64,000 bases of DNA from Homalodisca vitripennis (GCF_021130785.1 NC_060208.1:170184501-170248500); one strand, 5' to 3'; counted from the stretch's first letter, positions 43,590 to 58,660 are shown. Notes: generated from the sequence alone by a model not told the origin. Program-made: numbers and translations.

Positions 43590-44030
43590 GCCTTACATAC
43601 CTTTCTAATTAACTGAGCATTTGGTACAAATTACAATTAAATCATAACAGTAAAAGTGACTTAATTAAATTTTCATGCTCTGGAAATTCACTATTTTTAG
43701 GACTATTTGTCTGCTTCATTTCTAACATGAGATTCAGTTTTATTTGATAATACTTTCAGTATGGATGAAATTTTCAAATCATTTCTATAGAGTTATGTCA
43801 AATATTTGATGTTAATACAACTCAAGGGTAGTCGAGACGCCGACTATAAACGTGCTGCAAGATTATTACCATCATAAAGCTAGTCTGAGTCTTATCCATG
43901 AGTCTCCTAGCCTACAGCTTCACACCCTACTTGTTTTGTTTACGTGTTCTATCGGCAGTCTCAATGTTGTAAAATAAACTACTTCCGTATAATCCTGTTT
44001 ATATAAGAGTGTCCTATTCAGAATATGTTT
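43590..44030 (-). repeat. Long inverted repeat, right arm
   Basis: Reverse-oriented partner of 38745-39184. It is followed directly by a shortened copy of the tRNA-palindrome module. Confidence 0.92.
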
Positions 44031-44034
44031 GAAT

Positions 44035-44136
44035 TGAATCGCAAAAAAAATAATAAAATCCCGCCGGAGCAAGTACTCTTTGCGATTCAATGTTTATTGA
44101 AATTAAATAAGGCTATTGCCATTTATACAAATTTAA

Positions 44137-44195
<59 letters not shown>

Positions 44196-44248
44196 TTAGA
44201 AATGTATTTGAAAGTATAAGTTATGGAATCTGTCAGTCATTTCATGGT
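44035..44248 (+). repeat. Shortened second copy of the tRNA-palindrome module
   Basis: Direct copy of parts of 39430-39767: GCCGGAGCAAGTACT, then the GCGATTCAATGTTTATTGAAATTAAATAAGG flank, a long TA run (44142-44194) and the TATGGAATCTGTCAGTCATTTCATGG tail. All of the tRNA body except its last 10 bases is missing, replaced by an A-rich stretch. Confidence 0.85.
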
Positions 44249-47200
44249 GTGTTTTTGTGAGGTGGGTCAGAAATTACTCCAGGCCATCGCGTTCCCTTTA
44301 TTCTTGTGCAACTGGATGTGATTGGTTTCTATACAAATAAAATAAAATAGAAATGTTGTCAATTAATAAGATAACTACCTTACGATCATATTTTAGAACT
44401 AAAAAAAGTAAACCTGTGACTATCACCTAGAGTTTATTGCACAGGTGGTTTTTTTCATCGAATATTTTTTTAACAATCACCGACTTCCTGGAACAATCGT
44501 ATTCAATAGGAAAACTACAACTATACCATATCAGCGCATTATTTGTGCTATTGGAGAAAGTACAACAAAAAAGTAGTACAAGAAGAAGATTTCCCGTAGA
44601 AACTAAATATTTCTTTTTTTGTCGATAAGCCTAAGATTAATAAACGTGTTCTCTCTCTCTCGTTGTGTGTTGTTCGTTTTTTCCTGGACAAGTGTGGATT
44701 CAATATAACTACCCTTCCCCTCCGATACCTACGACTATTGTTGTGCATGTGTACTCTCTGTTACTTCACCTCAAAACCCGCCTCCAACCGTGCCGACCCG
44801 TGGGAATTCTCGCAACCTCTCAGCTGAGCCGTGCGGTGCGTGTGCGTGTGAGAGAGACTTCGGTCTGTGGAATCCTCCATTAAACCCCCCAACCAAGTCA
44901 ACAAACTTCCCAACCAAGTCTATTTACATTCATTGTTTTTCTTAAAATGTAAAAGTAATGTAACTAACCAAACTTATTCAATAGTCGTCTCTAGCATATC
45001 ACTTATTTCTTTATTCTCTCTCGTATCAAACGATTCAGCCACTTATTGGTTTTAATTCACATAACTACGCAAAATTAACATAAACACTGAATGAAATAAA
45101 AATTATATTTAAATATATATTTTGGAATTCTTACAACAATTAATGTTTGTGTATATTTTTGTTGTTTTATTTTTTGTGCTATTTTCACAGAGTATGCGTT
45201 AGTGTTACTTAAAATATTCAACACACTTAAACTTGACTAATCAATATTACGGATTAATCATATTATAAAAGAAGAAGAGGATGAAAAATGGAATTAAATC
45301 AGCTGACAAAAATCCAAGTAGGTATCGTCTAACTGAAAGAGACCGACAATCACTTCGCTAATGTAACCTTAACTCCTTACATCACTTTGATGCTCTTTTT
45401 CACTACGTAGTGCTCTTTACAGAATGAAGTCTGGACCACAGAGGTTATTAATGTTATAAATAATCATTATAGATAACTTTAATTAATATATATAAATTTT
45501 TACCTTTAGATTTGTAAGCAATTTGCTATTGAATAGATTGTACGTGTACGTATCATTATGATTGCTATGTGTACGTCACAGGCTTGTCCTTTTTAAACTG
45601 CGTAATAAATATTTCTAAAAAATAAGTGATAGTTACTGGAAGATATTCCAATCTCCTGATCTATTTCAAAATAATTTTAATATTTGTGATTAACAAGTTT
45701 AAAGATTCATGTTTTGGGATCCTGAAGTCGGAAAGTGAAATAATATTTAAGAATACATATTAAAAACAAAACATTCCATAATATTTAAATGAATAGCTGG
45801 AACAATTACATTAGCAACTTATCTCATTAGGTGTCAAATCTCACCTTTCTGACAGCAGGAATTAGAAGAAGTATAGTCCTTAAAGGGATAGTAACCTTAT
45901 AACTACCCTATAAATAGTTTGTATTCCTAAAACCCCTTTTTGATTTTTTGTTAAGAGCATGAGGCACGTTTGTAACAAATTTAATTTCTGTAGGAAATAG
46001 GTAAGTAAGAATAATAGTCATTTAAGATTTTTATAACCACATTTAAACCTCTTCCCCACTTATAAAAATAATGGTTTTAAATTGTATATTTCTTGCTTTC
46101 AATTATTTCAATTATTGTATTATAAGGCATGTCAGTATAAATATTGGGTACCTATTACTAATTGTTTTTGGTCTCAATATTGAATATGCAATATATAATA
46201 CGTATATATCAACATCTACAACATTAAAATGTATTATGTTAAAATCTTGGAATGGATAAATTTTACTTGGAAGACAAGACAACTGTGTAAACTGTATAAG
46301 GAGGATTGAAGGCAGAAAATTAAGGAAAGGGAAGAAAGACCAATTGTTTCCTAAATTAAACTAGCAGTGGTGGAACTGTGGAGTAATTACCTCAGAGAAC
46401 CAAACGTCCGATTCGGTGAAAAGATCCTCTAAAGCGCCTGATCTCTTACAGTTTGAGGGCAATGTCTTAATAATTTTTCAAGTAGTATTATTCTAAACAA
46501 ATTTATGCTAGTTTCCACAACACAACATGATTTCTGCGGTATGTACTATGTACACTTGTATCAGCGTATTTTAGTAGCGTACATAGTTAATTTATACCAG
46601 CGTAGAGTACTTAACAGATTTAAAATTTTCCTTTATACCCATCATTATTAACATAATTGAAGTGGCCCATATCCAGTATTTAATTGTGCTCATGTAATAG
46701 GTTCCTTCAGTAATCCGAATTAGCCAACCTTCAGCCAAACGTTTTACGAGAATCAGCCGGATTCAACTTTTAACTTTATACGTCTATCAATATTAAAACA
46801 ATTAAAATAGTAAGAAACTATTACTTATTGGTGTTTATTTGCAGATTATCCATTACACTTCTCCAGCAATCCAAAAAATTTCTAATGGGCAGCGAAAGAT
46901 GTAATGTGTTGAATGTTGCGTCACTGGAAGTGTAGAACACGTAACTTATATCGGTAGTTCACAAGTGATGATACTTGCGATAACTGCCTTAAGCCTCTTA
47001 CACTTTTGTTGACTCCCCTCGTACTTTTTTTATCAATAGTCACGTATTGACGTGTATTAGAAGAGGTTTAAGCGGTCTCTCCCAGGAAATTACCAAATTG
47101 ATTTCAAACTAATAAACTGTAAGCTTTAAAAAATTGGTTATTATGTTCAAATGAGTGAAACTTTAGAACTAGGTCATACATTAACGGAAAGATTTAAATG

Positions 47201-50200
47201 TTTTGCTTTATTATTCATTTGCAGACAATTAATTTTAAATACTTGTCTCTCTAAAGATTAAACAATAAAACCATTTGTTAAAAAGAAACTATTCGAACGC
47301 AAACGTTAGTTGTGTGTCAATACTGGAGAAAAACGATCTATTAATTAGGAGTTTTATCTTGGGATTAATGTCTTTTTTCTAATAATAATATTATGAGAGT
47401 GCTCAGTTCTTAATTTAAAAACAGTTGGCGTGGTATTCTACAATAAACACCTGCATTTTCTGTTTAGTTTGTACTAAAAGTTCCTTTTTTAGTACGTGAT
47501 TCGTATAAACGATTCATTTCAAAATATCGTTTTTAATAATTATAAATTATAAATAATGAGGAGAAACAATGATTTAAACTGGGAGAGAAACTATATTATA
47601 ACAGGTAGTTTTTAATTTATCGCATTTATGTGTTTATATTATTGGAGTTTCTATTGCGGAATTGGACTTATGAAACACAAAAAAAAAAAAAACACAAAAA
47701 AAATATTTTTTTATTTATTTATTATTACTATTAAGCAGTAATTTATTTAAATCTTATGAGTTCTTAAGGCTAATGATTGAACGTTTAGATTCAAAGGAAA
47801 TTATAAAGTTATATATTGATTAAATAGTAAAAAATTACTCCTTAATTATTTTGAAATTTTTAGTTATTAATAATAAGAGGAAATTCACAATTTTGAAGCA
47901 ACTTACTCACTTACACACTTAATTAAATGATCACTTTGATCAGATGGGATGGTTTGGTTGAAACGAATTCCGAAATTCTTATACATTCTTATTCTTATAT
48001 ATGTTATATATGTTAAGTATAACGTAGAATATAAGCTTATAATCTAAATACATCGCAAATTAATTCTTTTAGTTAACTGGCTTATTGTAGAAGGTAATAC
48101 AGAAACTCCTGAAAACGTAAGTCTCTTTTACCACTTAAAAATTGTATATAAATTTGATGTGAATCATTTTTTGCATTGATTAAATTATTGAAATATATAG
48201 TATGCGCTTTTAAAAGCATAAATGAAACTGAAAAATAATGGGTAATAGACCACTGCATTTCGGTAATAATCTTTGTTACTTTAATTAAAAATATTTGGAA
48301 CTTATAAATATAGCAGGTTGATAACATGTTTTTCATTTTAACTACAAATACTCATCTGAAATACGGGTGACGTACACCAGTTTGCTCTTGATGTTCCATT
48401 AGTGACGTCAGAGTTCGTCAGATGTCCCCGTATCCCTTACACTCCCACCATCACCTCTCTATAACTTTGCACTTCTATACATCTCTTCCTCTTCTTTACT
48501 GCAATATTTAAAATTGTGTGTACTTTTAGTAAGTGACAATAGCAGACTGAATTTTCTTTTAAAATAGCTAAGCTATAGTATGTGAAATAAGAGTATGGAC
48601 TGTTATAGTTAAATGGACACTGTATAAATACAATCGCTGAAACTAATATATTCAGCAGGAGCTGATACATTTATTACATTTCGTACTCTACCATTTGTGA
48701 TTTTTATAATGTAAGTTGATTTTTCTATAGTATATTAAAAAAAAAAAAACTGTACCGTCAGGAATCTTGAAATAGAATGTGGGATTTTACTTTAATATTT
48801 GAAATGTAAATTATGTACTATGTGCGTGTCACTTTCAAAACGTTTTTGGTATCAGCCTAAATATAACATAAAATAAACAAAACTGTACTGTTCGTTACGT
48901 TTAATTGGTGACAAATTTAATTAGTTTATTTTTGATTTGCTACATGTTTGAAATACATAAAACTTTGAATACTATGCGAAGGTGTCACAGAAAGTGATGC
49001 CATTCTGAAGTCCACTCTTTTCAATGCCTCCAGGATTATAAAAATTAAAGATAGTCTGATATAAGATTTGAACGAACTACAATTATTTTAATATCATACA
49101 TTAACACATTCTAGGTATTTAAAGTAGCAGTTACTGCGCATCAGTACAGAAAATATGTAAAACTTGGCGATGAGAAAGTAATGTTATTTTAGTCTACTCC
49201 TGATTAAAGGTATGAATGAGAGTAAATCCATCTGTTAAAAACAAAATCGTAAGAGACGCAAATCTCAGTTTCAACTCAGGAGAAAGCTGTTTGCATTGGC
49301 AGTTAAATGTACTGCTTAATGTCTTCTTCTAAAAGTTTTACAAGACTGCTCAGTTCTTATTTTGTTTATTAAAGCACTGTGTGTGTTTGATTACTTTTGT
49401 GCTTTTGTAAGCAGGCGAATTGTGAGGTATAAATCTGTAAAGAAAAGTTCTCTGAGATTCTAGACTACGAGGTTATAGTTCTTACTTGTCTTTATCAAAT
49501 ATTTCGTAATAAATCCATCTTAGATGGATGTGTATTTAGATGTGTAATGTCGCCGCCAAACTGTAATGTTTCTATGCACTGCACCATTAATGTTATTAAT
49601 TTGTAAAGAAGTGGAATAAGAGTCGAATAGACCTTGCAATTTACACCGGCGGAACGGACACAGAAATACGTGGTGTTACATGGTTGCTGGAAGAACATGG
49701 AGTGAAAGAGAAAGGCTCTAGTTTGTTGGAGAGGGATGATGCTTTGATGTGATTGGTTCGTAGGATCGCGTGACTTGCTCCGCCAATGTAACATTTATTA
49801 AATAAACGCATGATTTGTAATACCAACATAATTGATGAACAAGAATATAAATGTTAATAAGAAAAATAGTAATACATATACAATACATTACAAGATGTAT
49901 TACACACTTTTCAGTATTAAAGAGGTTTAATAAGAGAACACACATACAATTCTAGCCAGCATGTGTAACCTACGCGTAGTCACATGGTAGTATTAAATAT
50001 CAGAAAAGAAAGAAAGGTAACGTAGCTTTTTCGAAATGTCAGGTAGAGTTTTCCCTCTAAGGTTTACTTGTGATAAAAAGCTTCTCAAGAAGGCTTTGTT
50101 TTTAACATGTGACGTTATTTAGTGTTTTGTATACTACGTCTCAATGGATATTATACACTTGGTGGTAATAGCTTATGTTTCGTGAACCCACATCGTACAG

Positions 50201-53200
50201 GCTCCAGATGCCCTTAGCCCTTGTCCTTATACATTAAACTGAACTGATACATAGGATGAGCCATTTTTGAGTAAAATATAGATCAATAATTCAAAACTAA
50301 AAAATAGGAATACTATTATTTAATGGAATGAATTTTGCTTCATAATGTTCAAACGATTTATTGTTAGTTTTAGATTTGTATTACGATAAACATAATTAAA
50401 CACTAGAGACATTCTGCAAATCATGAAAAAATATAACTGCTTACATCTGACACTAAAATCTAATGGTATACATATATGACTTAGTTTCAACAGAAATCAT
50501 CCTTCAGCACTAATTCATTTCTGGCTAGAAATTATGTTAATAAATATATTCTAAAAATTATCTTTGATTCACATACAACATAAATTGTACAATGTTTTGC
50601 ACAACAGAAAGAAGTTTAAGATTAATTACTAAGCACAAAATTGTAGGTACAACTTAACAGTAGAAAATATTAGTAATATCAAACTATAACACTGTTGGAA
50701 GCCTGTATGGCGTATTTATCGTAGATGAGTTGTCATGTGTCAGCTTGTCAAGTCGTCATGTATAACATGTTATCGTTATATTGATGAATTACCGATTACT
50801 CAGGTAGACTACACCTTTGCTGAGTTGTATTTTACTAAACATATGATTATGATTATTATAAGAATGGTTCAACTTACATTTTACATCTCCTAAGATTATT
50901 TATATGACATTTTTATACATTAGACTATTTTTATAAATATAATCGGTACGTTTATAATACATTGTTCCTGAGAACTAATAGCACCCACGATTTGTAAGAC
51001 TATTAAATAGGTTTTTTTCTGTAAAGTAACTAAAATTTTAATAAAAGAAGTACAACATAATAATTAATAATTAATTATCAACCTCACATTTTTTGCTCTT
51101 GTATTTATTTTTAAACAAAGGCTGTATCGTTAAAGCACATGAGAAGTAAATACTTATTTCAATATCACCCTACTAATATATCTGGATATCGTTCCAAACT
51201 CTGTTTTAGTTCACTGTTATCTTACCATAATTAATGTACATAACAGAATAAGTTGCGTAATTATAGTGCGAAAGACAAACAATGCCATGGCATATATAAA
51301 ACTATACAAGGTAACAATTGTATACTACGTTTTAAAAATAATTGTAAAGTGAAATTCACGTATGTATAATTTAAAACATAAGTAGTAATAAAAAAGTAAG
51401 AAGGTTAAAAGTAGATATAGTAATATTGGCTTGGTACGTACGATTCACACATATGCGATGACAAATATCCGATCATACTCACGTAAACTTCACAGTCACA
51501 ACGAAGTTCAAACAAATAATATTCTACTTAGAGTCTCTATGTCATGTTTCTATAACGCTGACATTAACAAGGAAATGTCCATATATTTTTGATTTTCAAA
51601 ATACTTTTACAATCTTATACTGAGAAAATCCCCTTATTTGAGTAACACGTCTTGTGAATAGCCTTATTTAATTTTTTTAAACCATCAAAATGTTTTTTTT
51701 ATTTTTGCAAAAAATGTTTAAAAAAGCTTATAAACAGGTTAAATTATATAAACTTCTTTTTTGAACCAGTTAAAATATTTTTAGTTCCAAGTTTTATCCT
51801 CTAAATAGAAGAATGAAAAACGGTTGGCTAAAACTAGTTGGTATTGTCCTGTGCAGAAGTAGACGTTGTCTAATAGCTTTAATTATACCCTATTATACAC
51901 CTCAACACAAGTATTTCCGGGACTGTGGCTTCAAGAGCTCTTGTTTCTTCAGCTTTTCTATATTTCCATACAATCTGCATTCTGCCACTTTATATGTAGC
52001 ACTGTTAAACTTTTACATTTGATCTTCGAACACATTACCAAAATATGTTAACATATTAAAACGAGATGGACATAACTAATATATCATAAATGGATATGGT
52101 ATAGAAGTTCTCAACATCAATCATCATGCGGATAAATATCGATAAATATCAGATGATTAACTATATACGATTATTAACTATAGATAATAAACTAATCTAT
52201 AAGTTATTATATCACAACCATTCCTACACCGACATTTAGATGGATAAATACGAGATTATAATAGGATAGGCATAAATGTAGTAACTTATTTCGTAGTGAC
52301 TTTACAATATCAATTGTCATGCAAACTCAGATGAGGAGAAAATAACCATAGTGATGTCAATTGAATATACTTTTAGGAGCTCTAATACAATAATTAATAA
52401 ACAGATTAGACGAGAGGATTAAAATCTTCGTCGGCTCATGGCTATACAGAGAATTTAGTCCAAGAGTTCTATATACTGTAGTTAGCATATAATGCAAAAA
52501 GTAAAATAAACGAACTCGGATTAGCAGCATATGACATTTAAAAAAAAAAACAATGATGGAGATCCAAATGGAGTGACAAGAACAGAAATTTAGCAACTGC
52601 ATATAGAGCTTGAATGCTCCCGCTTACGGGTTTACGGCAACCGTATACTTTGCTGGATTCTTAGTGTTAGAAATGGATAATTGATTCATAAATAATCATC
52701 TACAATGCAACCCATATTGTTATTAGAATTTTATAAGTATAATTTAAACTTAAATATTGATAATTTGTAGAAAAGACTGGTAGATTTATTAATTTTGATG
52801 AATGCAGCATAAATGATTTAAACCTTTTGAGTAAAATTTTGATGATTATAGGGACCTCCGAAGATGTGCAATTGCATTTCGAAGAATAATCATATGTTCG
52901 CACTTTAAGAAGGATATTAATTAAAATATAATCTTAAATAATAATTGTATAATTGCAATTCATATAATTAAAAAGTTATGGAGTGTTGATCCTTGCCAAC
53001 TGTTAGGAGACAGAGTCACCCAACTCCGCTGATTATAAAAGGGCATAAAATGACAACTTTTAATAAGTGCAGCCTAATCTTTGTAAAGTTTATACATATA
53101 AGTAATTGCTCATGAGAAAGAAATATAATTCTCAACCCGAGTTCAAACATAGACAGGCAGTTAGTGACATGTATGTTCCTTACCTAAAACATTGTATTTA

Positions 53201-53678
53201 CTCAAAAAAATTATAAAGCAGATTAAATTTCAAAATTGTAGTTAGATTTTTGTTTAAATTAATTAATTACAATGAAATTTCATTTTGATATGTTAGATGT
53301 TATAAGGAAGCATCTTTATTTATTTTTTTATCAAACTTTGGTCAAGATGTTTTTTAATTTTCAATATTTAGACATTGCATGAGCAATTAAGTTTTGGAAA
53401 GTTATATCTTATTTTACTTGTCTGATTTTATTAAATACAATCTTGCAAGGATTTGGTTATGCAATGTAGTTAGTTGTCATGTACTTTCGTATTGGCGCGA
53501 TAAGTTACAAAATGTTGTATGGCCGCCGTCTAAAAGTTTAACTAGATATGAAATTACTATTTTTCATAGTCCAATATTTCATATACTGTATAAAAATTGT
53601 CTTTAGTTCTTAAAAGCCTATAAAACAAAAATATTTAACTATTATCAATACTATTATAGCGTATATACGTATATATAA
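44249..53678. other. Long AT-rich region without recognised genes
   Basis: Frames up to about 100 codons occur on both strands but none shows a domain, consistent composition or conserved ends. Two short less AT-rich islands lie at about 44.66-44.90 kb and 49.50-49.80 kb; the second has GATTGGT and GCCAATG (CCAAT boxes in both orientations, about 49749-49795). A TGACGTCA palindrome is at 48403-48410. Nothing else was seen. Confidence 0.45.
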
Positions 53679-53701
53679 AACACACACACACACACATACG
53701 A

Positions 53702-53751
<50 letters not shown>
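53679..53751. repeat. (CA)n(TA)n compound microsatellite
   Basis: CA run about 53679-53696, TA run 53703-53751. Confidence 0.95.
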
Positions 53752-53754
<3 letters not shown>

Positions 53755-55389
53755 GAATATACCTAGCAGATAAACATAAGAACCTATTAATGTGCTAAAC
53801 TCTCCCAAAATAAATAAATATACAAACACAAATAACAACTCTGTGGAAGAACTGAACATGGGTAAACGTTATATAACCGAGATGAAGTAGGTATAAACTA
53901 TTCAAGTGAGAACTAATCCCAGCGGCCGTGTACAGTATCTCTATAAGTCATGTACAGTTAGACATGGAACTTGCACGGCTTAGTCGTGTCTGTCGTCTAC
54001 TAATTACTACGATGGACATGTCATTTGCATTTTCTCCCAGATGCATCAGCAAACACTTATAGCATTTCATTAAGTGCAACAAAACAAGTACAACAACAAA
54101 AGAACTTTGCTGTTCAAAAAAATATAGTCGTATGAATGATAATCCTACGGAATTTGCAACAGGATCTCCAAAAATATGTCTAAATAATTCATTTTCTGAA
54201 ATTTAAAAAAATATGATCGTTATATAAACCCACACAACGTTCAAGATATCAATAATGTGATTTACTGGCAAATCCAGGAATAAAATGAATACCTTGTCTT
54301 TATACATAGTGCTGAATAAAATTAAGATTATTTACTAGCCTTCATAAAGTCTGAAAATCTAAAATTATTGGAAATGGAAAAGCATAGCAATTTGGGGTAC
54401 GCCTTAGTTGTAGACACGTGTTTTTATTAGTTAAATATATTGAAGAAGGCTATAAATACAGTCTGGTATGTATGACTCCATATCTAATCGACACTGAATG
54501 GGTAAAAGAAGTGCCTTTTTCAGAGGTTCGTAAGCTAAGAAAGTATCGAGATACCTAGGGGTTAAAGTTGGCCTTGGACCAAAAGCAAAACATTCCTAAC
54601 GAGGTATATTGGGCCAAAGCTTATGGTTCAGGGAAACATAGCTACGACATGTAGTGTCAGAGCAAGTAGTGTCTGTGACTGTGACCAGCGAAAACTGATT
54701 GGCAGGCTGTGTCGAGATCAGATGTCTGCGGTGGACAAGGAATGGAACGTGGAGAGAGGAGCTCAGAAGAGGAGAGGAAATGTGAGCTTGACGTAGTCGT
54801 GACATTGTGAGGTTTTGATGATGAGTGTGTACAGTTATAGTTGCTTCATTTTACCAAATACGAGTAAATTACTAGAAGAAATAATATTGAAACCTGCAAG
54901 GAAGGGACTTGTGTATGGAAAGTGAAGACTGATACCCAGTGGTGTACTGTAGTGCCGAATTTAGCTGTGCCGGAGCGACCATGGTGTAAGTATAATAGGT
55001 GTGCTACCACGCAGCTTCCCCCGCCTCCCTCGCACAGGTCGGGCACGTGTTGTCAGCTTGGCTGGCGTTCCGACGGCGGCGTTACATTTGCAGACTTCCA
55101 CTTAAACTGTCGTTTTACCCACTTAAACTAGAGCGATTATAATAAATGTTATATATTCTGGTTCATTATTAAATACACTTTATAACAGTAGTTATTTCAT
55201 GGTGAAAACTGTAATATAAATATATTATACTTACACCATGTGAGCGGCGAGTTGCTAGGTATAGCAATAAAAACCTTATTGATTATTAATAAAGGACATT
55301 TTATTTCGTAAATTAGGCTAACAGTGATACCCTTAAATAAACTTTATTTTCCACAGTTTTGTATTGGTTAAAGGTAGAAAAACCTTTTT
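53752..55389. other. No gene recognised; one GC-richer island
   Basis: 54590-55130 is clearly less AT-rich than its surroundings. It contains a GTAAGT donor-like site (about 54985) after ACCATGGT, so a first exon or promoter of a host gene is conceivable, but no protein family was recognised. Confidence 0.3.
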
Positions 55390-57095
55390 AATTGAATGTT
55401 TGTCAGTTTTTTACGCCCTTTAACTTAACTTAGCGGAAGCCTCATCTTACTATTTGAAATTTTTTATTATTGGGAATGTTTTGACTTGATATAAAACAGG
55501 AGACATTATGCTACGTTTATTCAAAGCCTTGTTTCCCAGGCAGATTTAACTTGTTTTTGTTTTGTTTTTTTTAAGTAGAGGCATATCCCCTGTTTAGCCT
55601 TTTTCTACAGGTTTCATTAACTCACTTGCCTGTGCAAGAATCTTATCAAACATAATAAGAGGGAGAGTTAGTACAGTAGTGTTAAGATAAAAAGTGCAAC
55701 TTTTGAACCTGCAATATTCTTAATTCAGAATCATAGTCCAAGATCCAAGCTTCTAACTAAAAAATTGTTGTGATAAGAAAAACACTAGATTTCAATAAGT
55801 AATTATTATTTTTTTTTGTTTTTCAAAGCATTTTAAATTTGAAGTAAATTGATAACTGCCACATAAATATTAAAATCCTAAATTAAATTTTGATCTGTTA
55901 ATAAAATAATATGAAAAAGAGCAATTACGCCAAATAGCGAATTTTAATATATGAATCTAATTTTAACAACACTTTCTTATGTATCACTAAATATAATTCT
56001 TGTAAATGAGTAGAGTAAAATTGCTAAAATAATTAGCCTTATGATTAAAACAAAAACAACTAAAGTTCCTGTACACTCCGAGTAAAGTACACAGCTGTCG
56101 TAAAATAGCAAGAAGGAGCTTTCCAGCTCTACTCCCAGTTGATGCATTCTAGTGTTTATAGTTCCGTCTGGACCTCCATCAATGTTGTTGGGGAACTTTT
56201 ATGTTGATGATGTTTACACTTTTATTCATCCAAATTTCTATAACACATGTGAAACTCTAAGATTAGACTCAGTTTAGATAAATCCATTTTTTTTACTTAA
56301 CCTGTATCCAAATGTTGTTTGATGCTATAGAATTTCTATACGGTATCTAGTTCATGAATAAAGTATATGGATCATCGTATTATTTAATTACTACTAATGT
56401 TGCAATGAAATATTAGTTTTTAATGCATCTTACTAACGGATGAAGTGTATAAAAGCAGATCTGTATAAAATGGTATATTGGACGAAAGGTCAGCCTTGGC
56501 AACTGTGAACGAAACGCGTGATGGTGGAGGCTGTAATTCCAGTTAAGAATTCGAGGCGTGATTGCCTCAATCTAAAACTTTAAGGGACTCAAACCTGTAA
56601 GCTGAAACAATTTAGTTAGCTTGTGTGCAAGTAAACCTTTGATTTTCAATTCTGTAAGTAAATATTAAGAAAAGAACAAATTAATTTATGTGAATATATT
56701 AGGAATTAGAATTAGAATATAAAAAACTTTTACACCACGTTGGTGTAAAAATGGAGACAACAAAGTCCTCAAGTAAAATATAAAAATAACCACCATATTT
56801 AATGAGCTGTGCTAAAATTTAGGAAATATGTCTGCGCGTCGTATTAAAAATCAATATATTACTGTATTGAAAGCAATCGCGACACGGCACTTGAAGGAAT
56901 GAATGAGTACTTGATGTAGCAACCAGCTGCATTTGATATAGCAAAGATGATGCATGTATGGATTAAGAAATACTATTAAAACTGTTATATGAAATACAAG
57001 TGAAGTATTGCCTAATATTTATTTATAAAAATATTTTGTAATTTTTTTCTGTGTAAATATAGCACTTATTTAGCGTGAAAGTTATTTTCTTCATT
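55390..57095 (+). repeat. Unclassified long repeat, block A copy 2
   Basis: Partner of 35740-37410 in the same direction, with many substitutions and small indels; old duplication or dispersed repeat copy. It is followed by relatives of the pieces found at 40.0 and 42.1 kb, in the same order but closer together. Confidence 0.85.
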
Positions 57096-58510
57096 AATTA
57101 GTTAATTAACAGCAAATGTGGAATTAATAATTCCGTACCCTACGCTCGTTCCTTTATTAACACGGATCTGTCTCAGATTGGTAGCAACACATTACTTACG
57201 AATTAGAAATATCGTACGCACAAGTTCTGATTGCAATGTGTTGTCTTGCCCTTGCTGTCCACAACATGTTAATCTGCACATCAGACACCTGCCAAGATTG
57301 CTGAATGGGTAAGGTTAGTGGTATGAGTTGCCTCTTGTCGAGATCCCATAAACGATGGCAGGCTATAACTGAGTTATTCCGATCTATAAAGTATTCCTGA
57401 TTCACTGAACTGGTTTATTCTTGATGGTCAGAGCTTTCAAGTTGGAGGGTGATACAGTTTCTTACTGATGCAATATTCCTTAGCATGTATCGAGTATACA
57501 TATATGAGATTTCATAAACTAGCCATACTGATTTACTTAAATAATTTTAAAGTTCCTCGACCTAGGTTATCACTGACGCAAAATTTACAGAGAACCACAA
57601 TTCCAAGAGAAAGTTTCGTACTAATATACTATGAAGTTCATTAAATAGACATTATATTGCGTATTCAACTTTTTTACGTTGATGATAAACTGGTCATCAA
57701 AATCAAAACAAATATTTAAGGACAGAATAATGGCGACAGAACCATGTGCATGAGTAATGAAGCTACTTAAAGTCAATATTTCCAGCGTTTGCCACTGCTT
57801 CATGTAATTGGTACTCTTCACAACATTTCAGTAAAAAGTACTGTTGGAGTTTTTAATTTGGCCATTAATATAATTCACCTTATTTTTTAACACATTTATT
57901 AAACTGGCTGCGATGTTATATTCTATTACTCGCTTGCGGCCCTATTGGGGTGTTTCCAAAGTCGGGTTTTTATACTGTAGATCTCTTCAGATAGACGTGG
58001 ATTCCAGATGCCAAGAGTCAATCTCACCAATGTAATAACCACAGTATACATTCATCTATGCATGGCTTCAGCTAAGCTGTACAAAAAAATCAGGATATAT
58101 TAGTCATAAAAAAACACTATTTGTTATATTAGTCTATATCTTATTAAACTTATAATCATATAGAAAAATTATGAAACTTTCTCTCTGATTAGTTAAATGC
58201 TGAGATACAGTATAATCCAAAGTTACCTATACATTTAACTTTCAACGAGAACACAGTGTCCAATTTTAAACACAATTTTATTCAAGTACATTACTTTGAA
58301 ATCATTATATTTGTACAACATTAAAAACGAACTAAAACTATATTAGAAACGCACAATAATACGAATGTAATTAAAATATATAAATAATGGTTTATGATGG
58401 TTTTGTTTTATTCTTAAAACACACATAGCTTCAAAACAAAGATTAAAGGAATAATTAAATGTGATTGCAAAACTAGGTTGGCTTATGCTTAGCCATCTAT
58501 CGGCTGTGTA
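57096..58510. other. Further pieces of the unclassified repeat
   Basis: 57130-57290 and 57302-57366 match the first locus. 58256-58460 appears weakly related, in reverse, to 43411-43590. No ORF recognised. Confidence 0.5.
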
Positions 58511-58660
58511 AGAGTGTCAGACAATGTAATGCTTGGCTTGTCATGTTGATCTCATTTGTCAATATTTGCACCAGCCAGCCCTTGTTAAGTCTTACTGAAA
58601 CTCGTTTATTATCATTACTCTTATGCTTTCATTAGTGTTTAAACATCCAACTTATTATAA
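58511..58660 (-). repeat. Repeat block B, copy 2
   Basis: Reverse-oriented partner of 43261-43410. Confidence 0.9.

Noticed and set aside
48403..48410. CRE-like TGACGTCA palindrome as a promoter element
   Set aside because: An isolated 8-mer without a recognisable gene nearby; expected by chance in a window of this size.
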